Assembly: GCA_022828595.1 (NCBI GenBank)
Contig: JAKGHH010000004.1
Span: 78,210,270-78,274,269, forward strand
Source: Nelumbo lutea
Taxonomy: Eukaryota > Streptophyta > Magnoliopsida > Proteales > Nelumbonaceae
Direction: 5' to 3'
Length of the DNA: 64,000 bases
Part shown: positions 14,201 through 24,700 of the stretch, one piece after another
How the letters are laid out: every line of letters begins with the position of its first letter
How positions within the stretch are numbered: position 1 is the first letter of the stretch
Notes under the pieces: model-generated
The model's database searches: none
What the model was told of the DNA's origin: nothing
The model's input: only the letters and a program-made list of their open reading frames with translations
Position numbers and translations under genes: made by a program

Positions 14201-17200
14201 TTAATCAATTCTGTCTTGGAATCCATTTCCCATTCCCCACTCCTCACTTTTCATTTCATTTCAAAATTCAAAACTTGCATTATTCAGACGGAAGCCCAGA
14301 GGGGGGAGAGAGAGATGAGAGAGACTCATCACTTTTTACTGTATAGCCAATGAGAAAACTAAAAACCCTACAGTTATATTATCTGAGATTTCTTTGTGTA
14401 TATTGCTTTCTTTTGAATTCTTTTGTTATCTAAAGTTACCAAATATCATGGCTTATAATATATGGTTTTCTTTATTCTTTTTCTAAGATCAAATAGAAAA
14501 AATGTAAAGAGTGAAACTTCAGCATTAATTTTCCCAATCTTTTTTATAGTAAAGAAAAAAGAGAATTCATTAAAAAGAAAAGCAGAAAAGTGCAACCTAA
14601 GGTGATAAGGCATCATAAACCAACCGTCCCAGTCCAAATACAGACCTCTCAAAAATTTTCCAATCTCCCCCCCCCCAAAAAAAAAGCTTTCTTTCTCTGA
14701 AGCGTATGCTTTTGATTTTTTTATTTTATCACCTTCATACTGTTCACAACTTTATTACAAATATTTCTGTTGTTTTATAACTTATCACTAATAAAATTTC
14801 CATTTACTTCATTTCACATTGACAAAGTTTGGGAATAGCATACATACCCATTCTCCTGTTCAGGAAGGTCATCAACATATTCATACTTCCAAGAACTCAC
14901 ATCTATTTCTTTCCCACTTTTATCCTTCACTTCATCCACAAAGTACCTAGCCTGAAACATTACATACAACAATAGAGAAAAGCATATTTCTTCAGCCTTG
15001 CAAGTTCATAATGCCTTACAAATTCTAATACGGACAAAAACAAAATAAACAATAATTTCGCTAATATAGTATCCACTTCCCGATCCTTGGATATATGGAC
15101 ACGAGAGAAACCATACTTTTGGCTGGGGAGACAGAGCTGGCTAAACAAGGGGGTAAATAGAAGCAATTTGTACTGGGGAATTATTTCCCACAGGGGTTGA
15201 ATGTAAAACAAGTTATGACAAAATCAGGGATTAGATAGATGGGGCTAGCCTACCACCCAAAATATTTGTTATACATTCTTTTTCATAAATCAATAAATTA
15301 CACATTCTTTTTAATAAATCAATGAAGTTTCAAGTTAACAATAAAAAAACCTATATATAATATCCAATCCCTTTCTATGGTTTTGGCATTTTTCTACCAC
15401 AGGGTATATTTTGGTAATTTTACCATATATGCACACTCTAGCCTGGTGACTTTCTTAGTTGAGTCATTATTATGTTTTAACATTTCATTTGACATGGTTG
15501 GTTGCATTAGGAGTTAGAGATGTATTTTTTTATCGATAAAATTTATATTGTATTAAATTAAATTGAAATAAGTGAAAAAAACATTACAAGTTTAATTTAA
15601 TGACCATAATATCAGCCCAACCACCGACACTATGTTACAAAGATGCCCAAAACAATTACTGCCTATCTACCCCTTGTTTAGCAAGGGAGTCAGCTAGCCC
15701 ACTTGTGCTTCTTCTAACCCACTTAAATTCAGCATTCAGCTCTCTTGCAGCCCTTTCTATTTCCTTGAAAGCATTCTTGAGAGTCCATGGAATATGTGTT
15801 ATTTCTTGCCCAAGAGATGATAACTTTGAAATCCCCTTCGACCTCAACTTGTCTCAGGCCCAAATGCTTAGCTATCCTACGACCTTGTAGTAAAACCAAT
15901 AATTCAGCTTTAATGGAGTTAGCCACACCAATTGGCCCAGAGTAAAAGGCTAGCAATCTGTCCTCCAAAATTCTAATTGCCCCACCAATACCTGCCATAC
16001 CAGGATTGCCCAACAAGCTTTCATCAAAATTCAGCTTAACTTTACTACCTTGTGGGGATTTCCAATCCATTATTATGCTGTCTTTGATTCTAGAGGGTTG
16101 TGCTATCTCCTTCCAAGCTCTTAGAATATCAGTCACTGTGAAATTCTGAAAGCACTCCGTGTTTTTAATCCAGAATGCAACCTTCACTTTTATTGTCTCA
16201 ATAATCTACTCTACAGATCTATTTTTGCCATTGAAAATTCTGTTGTTTCTTTCCTCCCAGACCACCCACACAGTTGCAGCCTTAGTAACTCTCACATCAG
16301 TCTTCCTCTTTTCTTTGATTGCCTTGGGAAGTTGGGCCGGAAAATTTCCGCCACCTCCTTGGGAGGGATCCACCTGCAGCCAAAAAGATCACAGAAAAAC
16401 ACCCAGATAGAAGTGATAAAGGGACAGGGGTTAGAGATGTTTCTTTGGTAGAAAGGAACCCAATGGCAGTACTGCTTTTTACTTACTCCTGGTGAAAGGT
16501 GGTCGTCATTGATTTTATTGATATCAAAAGAAAAAGCTACGAGGGAGGGATATATAAGCCTTATCCCTCTAAGAAAATCTATATACAAAGGGATCCTTCA
16601 AATAATATAATGTATATGCAACATAAACAGAAAAGGATTCCTTAAACCCCCAAACAAAATAAATAAAAGAAAAACTCAAGTTCTTAGAAGGAAAGGAATA
16701 ATGAGGCCATCACCACAGAGAAGTCTTTGAATATGAGTAAGCAATTGTTCGACTGACCAAAAATATATGAAGATTGGCTATGGCAAGCAAGATCAACAAG
16801 TCCATCAGTTACTTTGTTTCCTTCACATAAGATGTGATGAAAAACAAGATTCATTCTCTTAAAATCATCTACCATCTGCCACCAATACCATAGACAAGGA
16901 ATCATCACTGACTTCTTAAGAATAAAGCAGAGGATCTGAGAATCCACAACCACTTCCAATGGCAGTATTGTAATTTTGCTTAATATTAGTTCAAGAATAG
17001 CTCACCTGAGGTCCATAAATATGTATTGTTTTTTAATTTAGATTTTTTTTTGAGAATGTAACAGAATGACAAAACAAGATTCAGGTAGCTGACGCCAGTC
17101 ACGCCATATAGTTGGGATATGGCTTGGATGATGATGATTTAGGAAAGTCAGTTTTCACTTTTTGTACAGAACCTACCCAGCATCCTATTCCTACCACATC

Positions 17201-20200
17201 TGGTCAACCCTTACAGTCCTTCATCCTAAAGTTTACACAATATATATATATATACAAATCTACATTCCTAGACTTAATTCCTTGAATTTCAGAAATTTCA
17301 CAAATTTCAGGGGAAAATGGCAAATTGCTAATTTTGACCTAAATCCTTTTTAGATCAAGTTGCGCATACAAACTTGCTCTAATAAACCCTGCATCTGCAA
17401 GTTTTCTTTCTTGAGTCAGTTCCCTAGATCCCAAACCTACTTGGCTCCTATAAAACTCACATATCTTACATCAATCCCCTATTACCACCACCCCCACCCC
17501 AAAAAAGGACCATTAACCAATGTTCATCCTGACTATTTGGGGTCATGCTGTCATGGAAGGGGTGGACTGGATACAGACCTAATCTTTGGTATTTTTCGCA
17601 CAAACAAAAAGGAATAAACTGCATGAATACTTCTTTAAAATAAGTGTGAAAAACTGAAGTCTTTATTCATGTTAGTCTCTTGTTGTATCTAGTATCAAAT
17701 GGTTTCTTTGCCATTCAAAGCAACTGAAAATTACCATGGGTATATAGGCATGAATTTAGGGAAATAGAGAGCATCACATAGGAGCTGAACATAACCTCTA
17801 AGTGGGTAAGAAGGACAGCAAATGGGATGGCCAACACTCTTGCAAAGCAAGGGGCATATAGGCAACAAATGTTTTGGGCACCATTGTAAATCTTATTCCT
17901 GAAATGGGATTGAAATGAATCCTTATGGGTGGATACACCATATCCTTGTAATATCCAGATTATCAGTTTAGTATAATCCAATTTTCTTGCTGATCAAAAA
18001 ATAAAGAAAAAATAAGAAGTGGCAGAAAGAAACTAACTCCTTACTAAAAGAAAAGGCCTCAAAGGATTTCTGAATCATAACCAAGGTTCAAAGTATCAAC
18101 AAGCCCCCGTGTACCGGCAGAGGCATACCGGTACTAAAAAGCATGCAATTTTGTACCTTTTTTTTTCAAAAATCGGTTTTTGGGTAGGTTTATATATTTT
18201 TTTTATTAAAAAAGAGGGTTCCCGAAACACCTGTAAACAGGTGTTACGGAACCCAAAAGATACAATACGATACACCCAATACAAGGTGTATTGTATCGAA
18301 ATTTTGACCCTTGATCATAACATGCCACAAGAAAAGAGTCACATGAAGAAAGAGGTGGACCAACAAACAATGCACAAGGAAACATAATACTAGGATGGGA
18401 AAGCAAGATAGATAAGAAGATAGAATGGATTACAATCCATAGTTCTGAATTCCCTGCATAAATAAATAACAGCATAAGAATAACATGCATGAATGAAATG
18501 CACCTGCCAAACATACCAGTACATTTAGCACTTGACCATCCACGCCTCGAAGTGAATCAAGATATTGGAACTTTTCATCCTTTTTATTGATAACTGCTAA
18601 GCACCAGTGTATCTCTTTATGAATTGGAACAAATATCTGCAAAGGTTTAGTGAATCCAATCAAAAGATGATTGCCATGTCTGACCAAACAAGTTGAACAG
18701 GTAATCAATAAGCATTATGAAGGGGAAAATAGCTTTACTTTGTCACACTCAATAAGGCCGTACCCTATCTTCTTTTGAGTAGTCCACCTTCTAACAGCTT
18801 TGAAATCATAGCCACTTCTCCCACTAATCAACTAGATGATAGAACCACATACACACACATAGAGCAAAATATCAGTGAACCTTTTCTTTCAATCAGTATT
18901 ATCAACAAACTCTATCAATTGCAGTCAGACTACATATCCTGATAAAACAATGAACTGCAATCAGAAGACATAGTCTAAAAAAGGGAATAATGGCAGAACT
19001 AATGTATGAATATTTTAAGATTTAGCAGCAAATCAGAATGTTCTCTTTTCATGGATAGAACATTACCCATGCAGTGTTGTCTGGACAGTTGGAATCAACA
19101 TTTCAGGGAGCTCAAACAGGCAATATGAAAAGGGAATGGGGAAAGAGACCTATAAGAACTCGACACAAAATTGCATATAATATCAAACACATGATATCTT
19201 GTAAATTAACACAATTATGCCAATAGAAATGCTCAAGAGAAATGCAATTTGTTATCTTTGTTACCAAAAAATTTTCTAGGTAAGGTAGCATATGGTATGG
19301 GCCGTATGGCATGGCTCTCCAGTCAGGAAGGATAGTAATGGCAAGTCCAAAATGGTACTTTGAAGATGTACCAACTTTTAAAGATGTAATTTAGAGGGTT
19401 ATCCTAAAATGAGTTTCCTTGATAACTATTTAGAAAGACGCCCTTTGACAGTTACCAAAGGAAACAGAATTAGACATGTACCCCAAGAGTTACTTCATCC
19501 ATTTAGAATAGTCCATGCAACATAATCTCCAAACATGTTCATCAGCAATAAGACGTTCACATGAAGCCTCAGAGATACAAGGTGGCGATCAATAAAGGAA
19601 GAAACTAACCAACCTTTTTATAGAAAAATGTGTTGAAAAAGTGGCATTTCAAAAACTTCTTTGGTTCTCTTTTTTCCCTCTCCTTCAGTAATTCAAGGTA
19701 AAGATTTATGACCTACAAAAATAATGCAAATGCATATTTATGAAACAATGTAACAACTCTATTACACAATTCAATGTCTAGTGCGTAGTCAGACCATTTT
19801 AATAATTTGCATATATAAGAGCTTAATTAAAACACACCTCATCATTCAGCCAAGCGCCTGGTCCCAAGCACTGCAAAATTTCTCCAGTAATCTCAATATT
19901 AGAATTCTCGTGAGTAACTAAGGCTTTCCGCCTGCAGAGTAGAAATAAGGAAAACATCACTGCCAAAAAGCTACGAGATATGATGAGAAAGTACCAATAT
20001 CCAACCATAAATCAAAGAAAAGTACCATATCCAACACCTTCATACCTATTAGAGAAGGAATGTGCACTGGAGACTTGATCCTCTTCCGCGTCAGTAAGAG
20101 GAATAAAAGGTTCCCGAAGCAGAGCCTGACAATTATTTAATGATTTGTGATGTACAACGAGACATAAGAACCAAAAATAGAATTAGAAAAGCAGGGCAAA

Positions 20201-21055
20201 TAATACCTCTGATTTCTTTGATGGACGATGCAAGGATAACGCTGCCAACTTTTTCACGTTTAATAGGATCTCAAAACCTAAAAAACTCAACCTGGAATTC
20301 CTTTTCTCAGACGAATTGTGCAATTTTTTGTGAGGAAGCTCCCCCTGCTCCTCCACCCCATGACTTACAGATGGAGAATCCATCTTGTCTGCTGCATCCA
20401 CTTGTGTAGTTATATTAGTCCTATCAGATACCGTCGATGAGGAATGCTGAAGCTTATAACACGGGAGCTTTGCGTAAGCTTCCCGCAAGAATCCATCCCC
20501 ATAGAACTCACGATGCGTCTGGTCCGAGACGACGGAGAGTCCTGCTCGCCCATCATCTAATATTTCAATTTCTTCTATGCTCGAGTCTTCGGAAGTTAGA
20601 TCCTTGGAAGATTCTGGTTCCACACCTATCACCTCCTTCTCCTTTACAAGATTCTTTATGGCACCCAGTGCATTAACTTTCGCCTTCTCCAATTGCCGTG
20701 ACAAGAAATTCCCCATCTCATCAGTCGACTCTTGTTTCCCGCTACCTTGGTTGCCCTCTTGCCAGGATTCTTTACCAGAACTTAATAAATGAAGACCAAA
20801 CTTAGGCCTCCTACAAGGAGCGTGAACTTCCCTCCGGAAACTCTGAGTCAATTCCGGGTAACGACGAAGTCTATATACTGAGCTCGTCAACGATAAGGGC
20901 CGTTCTGGACTGAGACGCGTGGATGAAATTCTGGGCTTCTTTGATATATGAAGATCAACACGCCAGTCGGAATCAGGGGTATAGGGAGACGAGAAAGGAT
21001 GGCTTAAGCTGAAATAGCCATCACCGCGCTTACGATTGCTCGTCAGAGCACCCAT
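2238..21055 (-). CDS. ESD4: ESD4/ULP1-type SUMO-specific cysteine protease, nine exons, 524 aa
   Basis: Exons, in transcription order: 20207-21055, 20046-20125, 19838-19931, 19614-19712, 18739-18831, 18517-18636, 14848-14951, 11568-11640, 2238-2300. All have GT-AG borders and compatible phases, 1575 nt in total. The start MGALTSNRKRGDGYF is the typical plant ESD4 N terminus. Residues 1-283 (exon 1) form the variable N-terminal region. The C48 peptidase domain follows from about EPFIPLTD (residue 288), with AWLNDEV, the IHWCLAVINKK block, QYLDSL and NGWDCGMFMIKYADFYSRG. The His-Asp-Gln-Cys set is present at about His415, Asp432, Gln477 and Cys483, so the enzyme looks active. The family matures SUMO and removes it from conjugates, and Arabidopsis ESD4 acts at the nuclear rim and delays flowering. 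Length is close to ESD4/ELS1 (about 490-500 aa). Trp before DCG replaces the commoner Tyr. ESD4 versus its paralogue ELS1 cannot be separated here. The last three introns (about 3.6, 3.2 and 9.3 kb) are full of L1 insertions. Confidence 0.93.
3701..3717. repeat. Target-site duplication, 3' side of the 7.4-kb LINE
   Basis: TCAGCTTCCTCCAATCC directly abuts the T-run that is the LINE poly(A) tail on the minus strand. The identical sequence at 11130-11146 abuts the 5' end. Confidence 0.93.
3870..8417 (-). pseudogene. L1 ORF2 remnant: endonuclease, reverse transcriptase, RNase H
   Basis: Reading from 8417: an apurinic-type endonuclease start (MNMNILSWNVRGIGS, later GGDFNVIRF). Then reverse transcriptase pieces (KALGPGGFTMAFYQDYWD near 6330, FAEDTILF near 5905, NYLGLPLG at 5720, LSLGGRITLIKATL), then a zinc-finger/RVT-3 tail with RNase H (KLNFDESSKGNPG, LIIEGDSEVVVGWL at 4060-4270). 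The protein lies in several frames with stops. The catalytic FADD box reads FAED and is preceded by a stop (TAG where CAG is expected). A 711-bp tandem duplication further destroys the endonuclease-RT linker. It cannot retrotranspose by itself. Confidence 0.88.
6309..7731. repeat. 711-bp tandem duplication inside LINE ORF2
   Basis: Copy 1 is 6309-7019, copy 2 is 7020-7731. Both begin AAAAAGCCATTGTAAACCC and end CACAATAGGCCAAT. By eye they differ at three substitutions (near 6718/7430, 6836/7548 and 6902/7614) and one A-run length change. Copy junctions share only AT, so microhomology or template slippage is the likely cause. Confidence 0.95.
8560..11129 (-). pseudogene. L1 ORF1 remnant with DUF4283-like domain
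   Basis: A single frame runs from 11129 through GKTFAIELRRNNKGWF to NKWFV, meets adjacent stops TGA and TAG at 10795-10800, then continues in the same frame with KGKGSGWLAFVGELQSFLV and the long block ending near 9970. LIKFIGLPFNLWRDSVLEH-type sequence (10200-10290) is the DUF4283-like signature of plant LINE ORF1 proteins, thought to bind nucleic acid. An acidic, serine-rich C-terminal part continues to about 8560 in other frames and contains a 31-residue tandem repeat. Confidence 0.75.
8715..8900. repeat. 93-bp perfect-looking tandem duplication in LINE ORF1
   Basis: CATTCCTATATCTTCCTTCC starts at 8715 and again at 8808. Each unit encodes 31 residues in frame on the minus strand (core SQDGGSYKGMEKGLMDCEE). 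The two copies look identical, so the event is recent or slipped during insertion. Confidence 0.93.
11130..11146. repeat. Target-site duplication, 5' side of the 7.4-kb LINE
   Basis: Identical 17-bp partner of 3701-3717. Sequence beyond it (11147-11567) is host intron, so the ORF reading across 11129/11130 is a chance fusion of LINE and intron. Confidence 0.93.
11733..12219 (-). mobile_element. 5'-truncated L1 fragment with zinc-finger (zf-RVT) segment
   Basis: Minus-strand translation gives a CLLCEVEQESSNHLFIQC block followed by TTRVWSHF, the zf-RVT motif that follows plant L1 reverse transcriptase. The direct repeat AAATCCACAGC at 11722-11732 and 12220-12230 bounds it. T-rich sequence at the left is the decayed tail. 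It lies in intron 7 of the SUMO protease gene. Confidence 0.8.
12625..13012 (+). mobile_element. 5'-truncated L1 fragment (RNase H tail), plus strand
   Basis: Encodes the end of RNase H (FVIERDSKVVVGWI, NCLADSLAKQGVMRDQLFW) up to a stop at about 12892, then a 3' UTR with CAATAAAATTTC and a poly(A). The 14-bp duplication AAAAACAGAAGTGT at 12611-12624 and 13013-13026 frames it. Antisense to the host gene, intron 7. Confidence 0.9.
13376..13844 (-). mobile_element. 5'-truncated L1 fragment (RNase H tail), minus strand
   Basis: Minus-strand translation contains MEVEGDSQVVISW and SANGMADVLAKQGTTRHQMF, the C-terminal RNase H of the same L1 clade. The 19-bp duplication CCCCTTGTGGTAATGTCTT at 13357-13375 matches 13845-13863 with one mismatch. 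The T-run after the left copy is the tail. Intron 7 of the SUMO protease. Confidence 0.9.
15524..16429 (-). mobile_element. 0.9-kb 5'-truncated L1 fragment
   Basis: Minus-strand translation gives KLNFDESLLGNPGMAGIGG, VEVEGDFKVIISW and, after a frame change, STSGLADSLAKQGVDRQ, an RNase H domain with its linker. The duplication GTTAGAGATGT lies at 15513-15523 and 16430-16440. The 3' tail reads as ATTTTTTTAT on the plus strand. Intron 6 of the SUMO protease. Confidence 0.88.
16475..16955 (-). mobile_element. Older 5'-truncated L1 fragment
   Basis: Minus strand, 16684-16959: VVVDSQILCFIL and HILCEGNKVTDGLVDLACH resemble the last RNase H strands (normally E-G-N-x-V-A-D-x-L-A). Downstream lies a 3' UTR-like ATCAATAAAATC. 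The 15-bp repeat CCAATGGCAGTACTG at 16460-16474 matches 16956-16970 with one mismatch. It abuts the preceding L1 fragment in intron 6. Confidence 0.72.
17079..17140 (+). mobile_element. RTE-type LINE 3' tail fragment
   Basis: AGATTCAGGTAGCTGACGCC ... TAGTTGGGATATGGCTTGG followed by (ATG)n matches the 3' terminus at 37105-37178. Plant RTE elements, and the Au-type SINEs that share their tail, end this way with short trinucleotide repeats. No target-site duplication could be fixed. Confidence 0.55.
17720..17998 (+). mobile_element. L1 fragment (RNase H C terminus), plus strand
   Basis: Plus-strand reading gives ANGMANTLAKQGAYRQQMFW and a stop near 17888, then a 3' UTR and an A-rich tail (CAAAAAATAAAGAAAAAATAAG). 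No clear target-site duplication. Intron 6 of the SUMO protease; the 5' limit is approximate. Confidence 0.75.
18082..18313. mobile_element. 232-bp hAT-type MITE with 8-bp duplication
   Basis: Imperfect terminal inverted repeats: CAAGGTTCAAAGTATC on the left and CAAGGGTCAAAATTTC as the reverse complement of the right end. ATCATAAC at 18074-18081 and 18314-18321 is an exact 8-bp target-site duplication, the size made by hAT transposases. No coding capacity. Related copies lie at 21712-21954 and near 36898-37061. Confidence 0.85.
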
Positions 21056-21703
21056 GGCCGCTCCAGCAAGTTCTGTTCATCACCCTACAAGCCCTAGAAA
21101 CCAATCCTGTCGACAAGCTGAAATCCCATCAAAACCACCGGAAGATTTAAATAACTAAAACAAACAAATGTGAAACTTGTGTGCTAAATTGCAGTAACTG
21201 TACGTGCTTCGAGATTCAGTGCAGCGGAATATACAAAGGCAATTAGAAGAAATTTCTCGATCAAGTACTGGACAGACGGACTAATGAACGTGAAATCGTC
21301 AGAATCGAGGCCCCAATGATGCTGTAGAAATTAGAGAAGATAAAACCCAAAAAGAAAAAAGAAAAAGAAAGAAGGAGAAAAAAGGAACAACAGGTAGACT
21401 GGAAATCTCAAATTTGGACTAGGGCTATGAAGTCAGAACGGACCTCCGCGGCGCGTTCCCGCCTTCTGAATGAAATTGGGAACGAGAAGGGCAGCGATTA
21501 GTTCCGTTTGTACGTCCAACTCTCCCAGGTTAGGGTTGTTGCGAGTCGTGCGGGCTGCGCCGGGTTTTAGTTCAACGGTTCAACCCACTAAATCCTAAGA
21601 ATTCGGCCTAAAAGCCGAGCCCGACTCCAAGGTCAAATCTGAATTATTCAGCCCGAACACAGCCCGCACTCGAATTCGAATTCGAGTCAGGTTTATGCAT
21701 ATA
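21056..21703. promoter_or_regulatory. 5' flank and presumed promoter of the SUMO protease gene
   Basis: The 650 bp upstream of the minus-strand ATG at 21055 hold the 5' UTR and promoter. No unambiguous TATA box or named element was found. GC rises near 21440-21560. No other gene is visible. Confidence 0.4.
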
Positions 21704-24700
21704 CTGGCAGGCAAGGTTAAAAGTATCCACACGTATAGGCCCATATTGATCGATGCATATTATTTTGGGACCCCTTTGATATGCCCTTATGGTGAGTATA
21801 TCTAAGGTCTGACCGGTTCAAGGGGTAGAGGAGACCTAAACTGGCCCCCTTAAATTGGTTGCAAAAAAAATTAAAAAAACGGCTCCAAAATGTGTATTAA
21901 TTTGCCTGATACACCGATAGGGGCGTATCGAGCATATCAATATTTTGAACCTTGCTAGCAGGGACCCGTGCAATGTATGGAAAAATCTAAAAGATTTAAT
22001 TTTTTTTTTTTTCATTTAATGTTGATTTATAAAAAATAATTATTATTAATTGAATATGAACAAATATTTTTAATAAATTTAGTTTTATTAATCATTTATA
22101 GTAGTTTTAATAATTTTTATTCTTTTTATTATTTTTAAATAAAATTTTGATTAATTTTAAATGAATAAAAATAATTATAAAAACTAACATTCTTATTAAT
22201 TCCACTAATAATTAGCAATTATATAGGAATAACAACGTGGTGGGTTCAAGGCAGGGCACCCATCCCTTTCCCTGCCCCATAATCAAGACATTCTATCCCA
22301 TCCCTGCCTTGTCCCCAATGTCACGCAAGTTCATGATAAGGTAACCACTCCTCAATGTCGGGCAAGTTCAGGGGCAAAGCACCCCACTCCTCGTCAATGA
22401 CGAAGAATCCTCGAATTCCCCTGTCTCATTCCCAGTATTGGGTGGGTTCAAGTAGAGGTGTAAATTGGGTCGTGCTAGGTTGACACGACACGACCCGCAT
22501 ATGACCTGCACAAAGTGCGAGTCATGCCATGCTAGCGCACAAGGCATTCCGGGCCATGCCTCTCTCCTCTAGGATAATTTGGGGGGTCAGTTTGGCACGG
22601 CCCACGGCTTGAGCCCACAAGGGCCCATGCCATGCCATGGGTTGGGCTGATCCATGGGTTAGGCCTTGGACCAGGCCATGCTACACACCAAGCCAAGCTC
22701 AAGGCAAGGCACCAACTCCCCATCCAAGGTTTTTTTTGGACCAGATAAGGAACCGTTATAGGATTGAACAGCCTAATTGTTCGATCCAAACGAATGACTT
22801 GCTCTGACAAAAAAAAAATAGAAAAACCAAAAAACGGCCAAAAACTGTTATCCGAGTTAACAGTTCAACCGCCCAAGTCAACGGTTCGCTAACCAAATAA
22901 ACAGTTTTTTGACAAAAAGCGGTTTTAAGGTGAAATAGTGTCTAGTTCCCAATTTTTCCTGTCTAACCATCTAACTTGATCCAATTTTGAAAACATTGTC
23001 CCCGTCAACCCAATATTCAATTTGATGATATAAATGATCAAAAGGATATATCGAGTACCAACCACATGGTAAATTTCTAAAAGTACACTAAATTGTCTTT
23101 AATATTCAAAAATGTAATTTTTGAAAGTTTTGGAAAAATTATTGTACTTGTGTAATTTTGAAAATTGATTCAAATTTATTTAAATTTTTATTAAATAAAT
23201 TATTTTATTTTTAAATGGTTTACTTACAGAATTATACTAATTTATCTTGTAATTTCTAATATAAACTAACCAATATTTTCCTTTTTCCAATATTATACTA
23301 ATTTATCTTAATAAAATGTGTGTAATTATTTGTTCAAATTATAGTTTTCCATTTCCCACAGTCATTTATCTTTAATAATTACCAACAATTACATAATTTT
23401 TAAATGATTTTCCAAAATCTATTAAATGTAATAAATTTTCCAAAAATTTACAAAATATTCTAATATTTTTCAATAATTATTTAATGCATTTTAAATAAAC
23501 TTTCAAATACTTTATATCTTTTAATTTCAAAAATATTATTTTACGAAAATGTGTTTTTATGAAAATTTTTGAAAATTTTATTACATTTGCGTAACTATGG
23601 GGATTATTTGATTTTTTTTTAAATTGTTATTAAATATATTTTTCATTTGGTAGTTTACTAACAAAATTACACTAATTTATGTTTTATTTTTCAATATAAA
23701 TTAATTAATAATTTCATTTTTCTAACATTATAATATTTTGTTCCCGCATTTGTATTTGGTTATTAATTATAATAATAACAATAATTAAAATTTTATACTT
23801 CTTGATAATTGTTAAATATAATTCTCAATTTTATAGGAATTAGTTAAAGAGTTTTCAATTTATATAAAATGTTGTTAATGAGTTAATTAATAACAATATT
23901 TATTAAATTTTGGTAATTTACTAACCGTACTAATAAGAATATTTAGTTTTTGGTAATTTACTAACCGCATTTATTAACTTTTGGTAATAACATTATTTAA
24001 TACTCACTGAATATGGTTGGGATTAAATATTAACCGTATTTAACTATTTATTAATTAATATGAATATTTTAAATGAGGGATATTGGATATAGATTGGGGG
24101 GATGCATTTTAGGAATTGATTAGGGAGTGGGGCAACATGATACTTTCCCATTGGTTTAAATGAGATACCTTAGAAGAGAGATTATAGGAATATTTTTAGG
24201 TGGTTGGGTGACATGATTTAATGGGAGTGGTGGGAAGGGGAGAGGAGAGAAAGTCAAAGAGAATGCAGGGTGGGGATAATGGAGCAATGAGAGGCATGGT
24301 GACGAGGACCTGCTTTGTTAAGCGAAAGTTAAATAATAAAAATACATAAGATATATAATTGTTTTATATTTTAACCTTTTAATAAACAATCTAATCAAAC
24401 TAAACCCGAGTTGGTCAGTTTTCTAGTATTTTAGATTGGCTTTGGTTTAATAAATATATATTAATATTTTATATTTTAAATTTAATAATACAGGAAAATA
24501 GGACAATTCCCATATTTGTTAGTCTAAAATATTTTATATCATAGATTTAATTTTTGTAATTTATTTTTTAATAATATCATTGCAATTTATGAAACTTAAA
24601 GTTAATTTTTAGGTTTAAATCTTTTGAACAAAGAAACTAAACCGAAAATATACCTAAATTGATACAACCCGAGTTGGTGGGTTTTCGCTAACAATCGATT

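Noticed and set aside
22532..22810. Pro/Trp/Gly-rich 92-residue ORF
   Set aside because: Produced by the GC-rich CCATGCC/GGCCCA repeat inside the Helitron. The same block in the other Helitron is not open in a consistent way.
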